From Ruminococcus sp. (lineage in GTDB: Bacteria > Bacillota > Clostridia > Oscillospirales > Ruminococcaceae): DNA of 64,000 nt. The notes under the pieces were generated by a model. It saw only the letters and a program-made list of their open reading frames with translations, had not been told where the DNA came from and searched no databases. Location of the stretch: positions 46,995 to 110,994 of the forward strand of contig JAFTYF010000067.1 in assembly GCA_017461395.1 (NCBI GenBank), written 5' to 3'. A program made the position numbers and the translations under genes. Shown in pieces: positions 62,393 to 64,000 of this stretch (position 1 is the first letter of the stretch; each line of letters starts with the position of its first letter).

Positions 62393-63607
62393 ATGAAAAA
62401 ATTAATGGCATTACTCGCATCGCTTTCAGTGTTATCCACAATTCCAGCCGCATCCGCATCAGCCCTTTATTATAAGGACACTTATGAATATTTCGAGATA
62501 ACCGAGGATGAAATCGAAAAATACGGCTATACAATGCATGAAGTCAAGGAAACCTACAGAGTCGGTCAGTATGAAAAAGAAGACAGCATTTTCAACGGTT
62601 ATGACCTTTATCACTCCAATTTCGAATACGAATATGATTTTCCAGTAGAAAACGATTTCTACAAAGATGAAAAAGCTTTACATTCCCGTGATTTTATTGT
62701 AGTACCGGCTGAAAAAATAGAATCATTCTATCTCCATGTAACAGGAGATCCGAGAATAGATGGAGGTCTTAAAAAGCCGCTTGATTCCAGTCTGTACGAA
62801 TACAGAATATATCTGGACAAAGAAAGTGACAAGAATTATTATGATGTTGAGATGCTTAAAGCAGAAGAATTATTCTGCAGACTGACATCTGATAATAATG
62901 ATTCTCCTGTTGATGCCGACAAGCTTGCCGAAATCGCTCCTAACCTCAGATTAAGCCGTACATCTCAGGATAAGGCTGGTATCAGTAACGGAGCGTGCTA
63001 TAAGATCTCCGACAGTGATAACAGATTGGATCAGGAAGATATAGATAATATTCTCAAGTGCGCAAATGAGCATCTGGTAAGCTTCAGATACAGTCATTCC
63101 TATTGGCTCAACTACTATTACATAGATGAAAATAACATTGTAAAGTATGAAAACATTGAAAAAGCCAAAGCTATCTACGATAAACACGGTATAAGCTTCA
63201 CTATCCGCAGTCTTGACGAAAATCATGGCATTATTGACGAAGGCGAAGGAATGTATGCCGAGTTTATTCCTGATGAACCGTTGTCGGGCGACGAACTTTT
63301 TAATATTCTGTGCGAACTCGCTGACGAAGGTATAGCTCTCAGGTCGAGAATGGATTGCTGTGATGTATATCACACCTACAGAGAACCCGAAATCGAACTT
63401 ATCAGAAAATTAGCCGGTGACGCAAACGACGATAATACACTGTCGCTTTCCGATGCTATTACGATTCTTCAGGCTGTCGGAAATCCCGATAAATACCGTC
63501 TTACAAATCCAGGTAAATCCAAAGCTGATATCGTTGGAAACGGCGATGGTATCACCAACGCAGATGCTCTTGCAGTTCAAAGAAAACTGCTCGGTCTGAC
63601 TGAATAA
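62393..63607 (+). CDS. Dockerin-bearing secreted protein, paralogue 3 of 3
   Basis: 404-aa protein with a signal peptide (1-24), a longer unique N-terminal segment rich in Tyr and Asp, the shared two-repeat domain (IAPNLRLSRTS, LDQEDIDNILKCANEHLVSF) and a C-terminal dockerin (GDANDDNTLSLSDA, VGNGDGITNADA). AAGGAGG precedes the ATG. It ends the tri-cistronic locus before a strong terminator. Confidence 0.8.
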   Translation: MKKLMALLASLSVLSTIPAASASALYYKDTYEYFEITEDEIEKYGYTMHEVKETYRVGQYEKEDSIFNGYDLYHSNFEYEYDFPVENDFYKDEKALHSRDFIVVPAEKIESFYLHVTGDPRIDGGLKKPLDSSLYEYRIYLDKESDKNYYDVEMLKAEELFCRLTSDNNDSPVDADKLAEIAPNLRLSRTSQDKAGISNGACYKISDSDNRLDQEDIDNILKCANEHLVSFRYSHSYWLNYYYIDENNIVKYENIEKAKAIYDKHGISFTIRSLDENHGIIDEGEGMYAEFIPDEPLSGDELFNILCELADEGIALRSRMDCCDVYHTYREPEIELIRKLAGDANDDNTLSLSDAITILQAVGNPDKYRLTNPGKSKADIVGNGDGITNADALAVQRKLLGLTE

Positions 63608-63618
63608 TTTCGCGCTGA

Positions 63619-63648
63619 AAAGCCATGTATCTCCGGATACATGGCTTT
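63619..63648 (+). terminator. Terminator of the dockerin locus
   Basis: 13-bp perfect stem AAAGCCATGTATC/GATACATGGCTTT (63619-63631/63636-63648); no long T-run follows beyond the stem's own TTT. Confidence 0.75.
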
Positions 63649-63719
63649 CCGCATCTCCAAAACTTTGACAATTAAATATCAGGATTTTGTGTAATATTAA
63701 CGAATCTCAATACCTCTTA

Positions 63720-63748
63720 TTGACTTATTTCACCTAAAGGAGTATAAT
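63720..63748 (+). promoter_or_regulatory. Promoter of serC
   Basis: TTGACT (63720-63725), 17-bp spacer and TATAAT (63743-63748). Confidence 0.78.
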
Positions 63749-63807
63749 TATTCCTATATAGCACATACTATAAAATTAATATAATATTTAATATGGAGGT
63801 TTTTATA

Positions 63808-64000
63808 ATGAGCAGAGTTTACAACTTCAGCGCAGGTCCTGCCGTTCTCCCCGAAGAAGTCCTTCAGGAAGCAGCAGCCGAAATGATGGATTACAAGGGA
63901 TGCGGTATGTCCGTAATGGAAATGTCCCACCGTTCAAAGGTATATGATGACATCATCAAGGAAGCAGAACAGGATCTCCGTGACCTTATGAATATTCCTG
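63808..64000 (+). CDS. serC: Phosphoserine aminotransferase, partial (5' end)
   Basis: The ATG at 63808 follows ATGGAGG. The 64 visible codons encode [20 protein letters not shown] and [15 protein letters not shown], both diagnostic of SerC, which transaminates 3-phosphohydroxypyruvate with glutamate in serine synthesis. The gene runs off the right edge, so downstream genes (often serA) cannot be seen. Confidence 0.95.
   Translation, partial: MSRVYNFSAGPAVLPEEVLQEAAAEMMDYKGCGMSVMEMSHRSKVYDDIIKEAEQDLRDLMNIP

Noticed and set aside
1-64000. tRNA, rRNA, IS elements, prophage or att sites
   Set aside because: No cloverleaf-like gene, transposase, integrase or phage structural gene was recognised anywhere in the window.

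Overview
The window looks like a fibre-degrading Ruminococcus (Firmicutes, Oscillospiraceae). The dcw genes run mraZ-rsmH-ftsL in Gram-positive order, promoters are strong sigma-A type (TTGACA/TATAAT with 17-bp spacers), and several secreted glycoside hydrolases end in type I dockerins. Seven proteins carry dockerins (one GH26, one GH9, two GH5 and three of unknown function). No cohesin or scaffoldin gene is in the window. The species cannot be fixed from sequence alone; an R. flavefaciens/R. albus-like organism fits best. I see no rRNA, tRNA, CRISPR array, IS element or prophage.

Layout. 0-2.5 kb: dcw cluster on the minus strand, with an MraZ-box promoter and an unusual strongly folded ~300-nt spacer between ftsL and the next gene. 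2.6-7.4 kb: minus operon cinA - class B sortase - class B sortase - SpoIID-like protein, whose SpoIID motif blocks are in permuted order. 7.6-10 kb: nifS-thiI for tRNA thiolation. 10.1-12 kb: a GNAT remnant and a U32-like gene with a consensus promoter. 11.9-15.3 kb: CBM35-GH26-dockerin mannanase divergent from an XRE-type regulator. 15.4-20.1 kb: spoVT, qmcA/nfeD, and an LCP-like/tatD/PP2C operon. 20.3-23.4 kb: alr, a TatD-linked radical SAM gene, a 41-aa membrane peptide and ilvE. 23.5-29.4 kb: a minus cassette of two zinc-ribbon/TIR/TPR membrane proteins, an SPFH protein with three zinc ribbons and a four-helix membrane protein.

29.5-42.8 kb: GH25 lysozyme lipoprotein, GH9-dockerin cellulase with a 42-bp-repeat Thr linker, pcrA-pyk, a membrane-anchored CBM4-Ig-GH9 cellulase and a large anchored protein of unknown function. 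42.9-45.9 kb: malQ, small membrane and zinc-ribbon proteins, and an ACT protein. 45.4-53.4 kb: a long minus run HAD - iorA - acidic protein - iorB - lipoprotein - paaK - lipoprotein - ACT. It probably interconverts aryl acids, aryl-acetyl-CoA and aryl-pyruvates, which fits the known use of phenylacetate by rumen cocci. 53.5-57.4 kb: two tandem GH5-dockerin cellulases with near-identical dockerins and promoters. 57.6-59.8 kb: a zinc-finger membrane protein and an HMGL-like aldolase with a clear operator. 60.2-63.6 kb: three paralogous dockerin proteins in tandem. 63.8 kb: start of serC.

The genes combine plant cell-wall hydrolysis (GH5, GH9, GH26), possible surface attachment (sortases, anchored GH9), peptidoglycan remodelling (SpoIID-like, GH25, alr, LCP-like) and amino-acid chemistry. 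The strongest candidates for something undescribed are the TIR/SPFH zinc-ribbon cassette, the permuted SpoIID protein, the folded RNA in the dcw cluster, and the three-paralogue dockerin locus.
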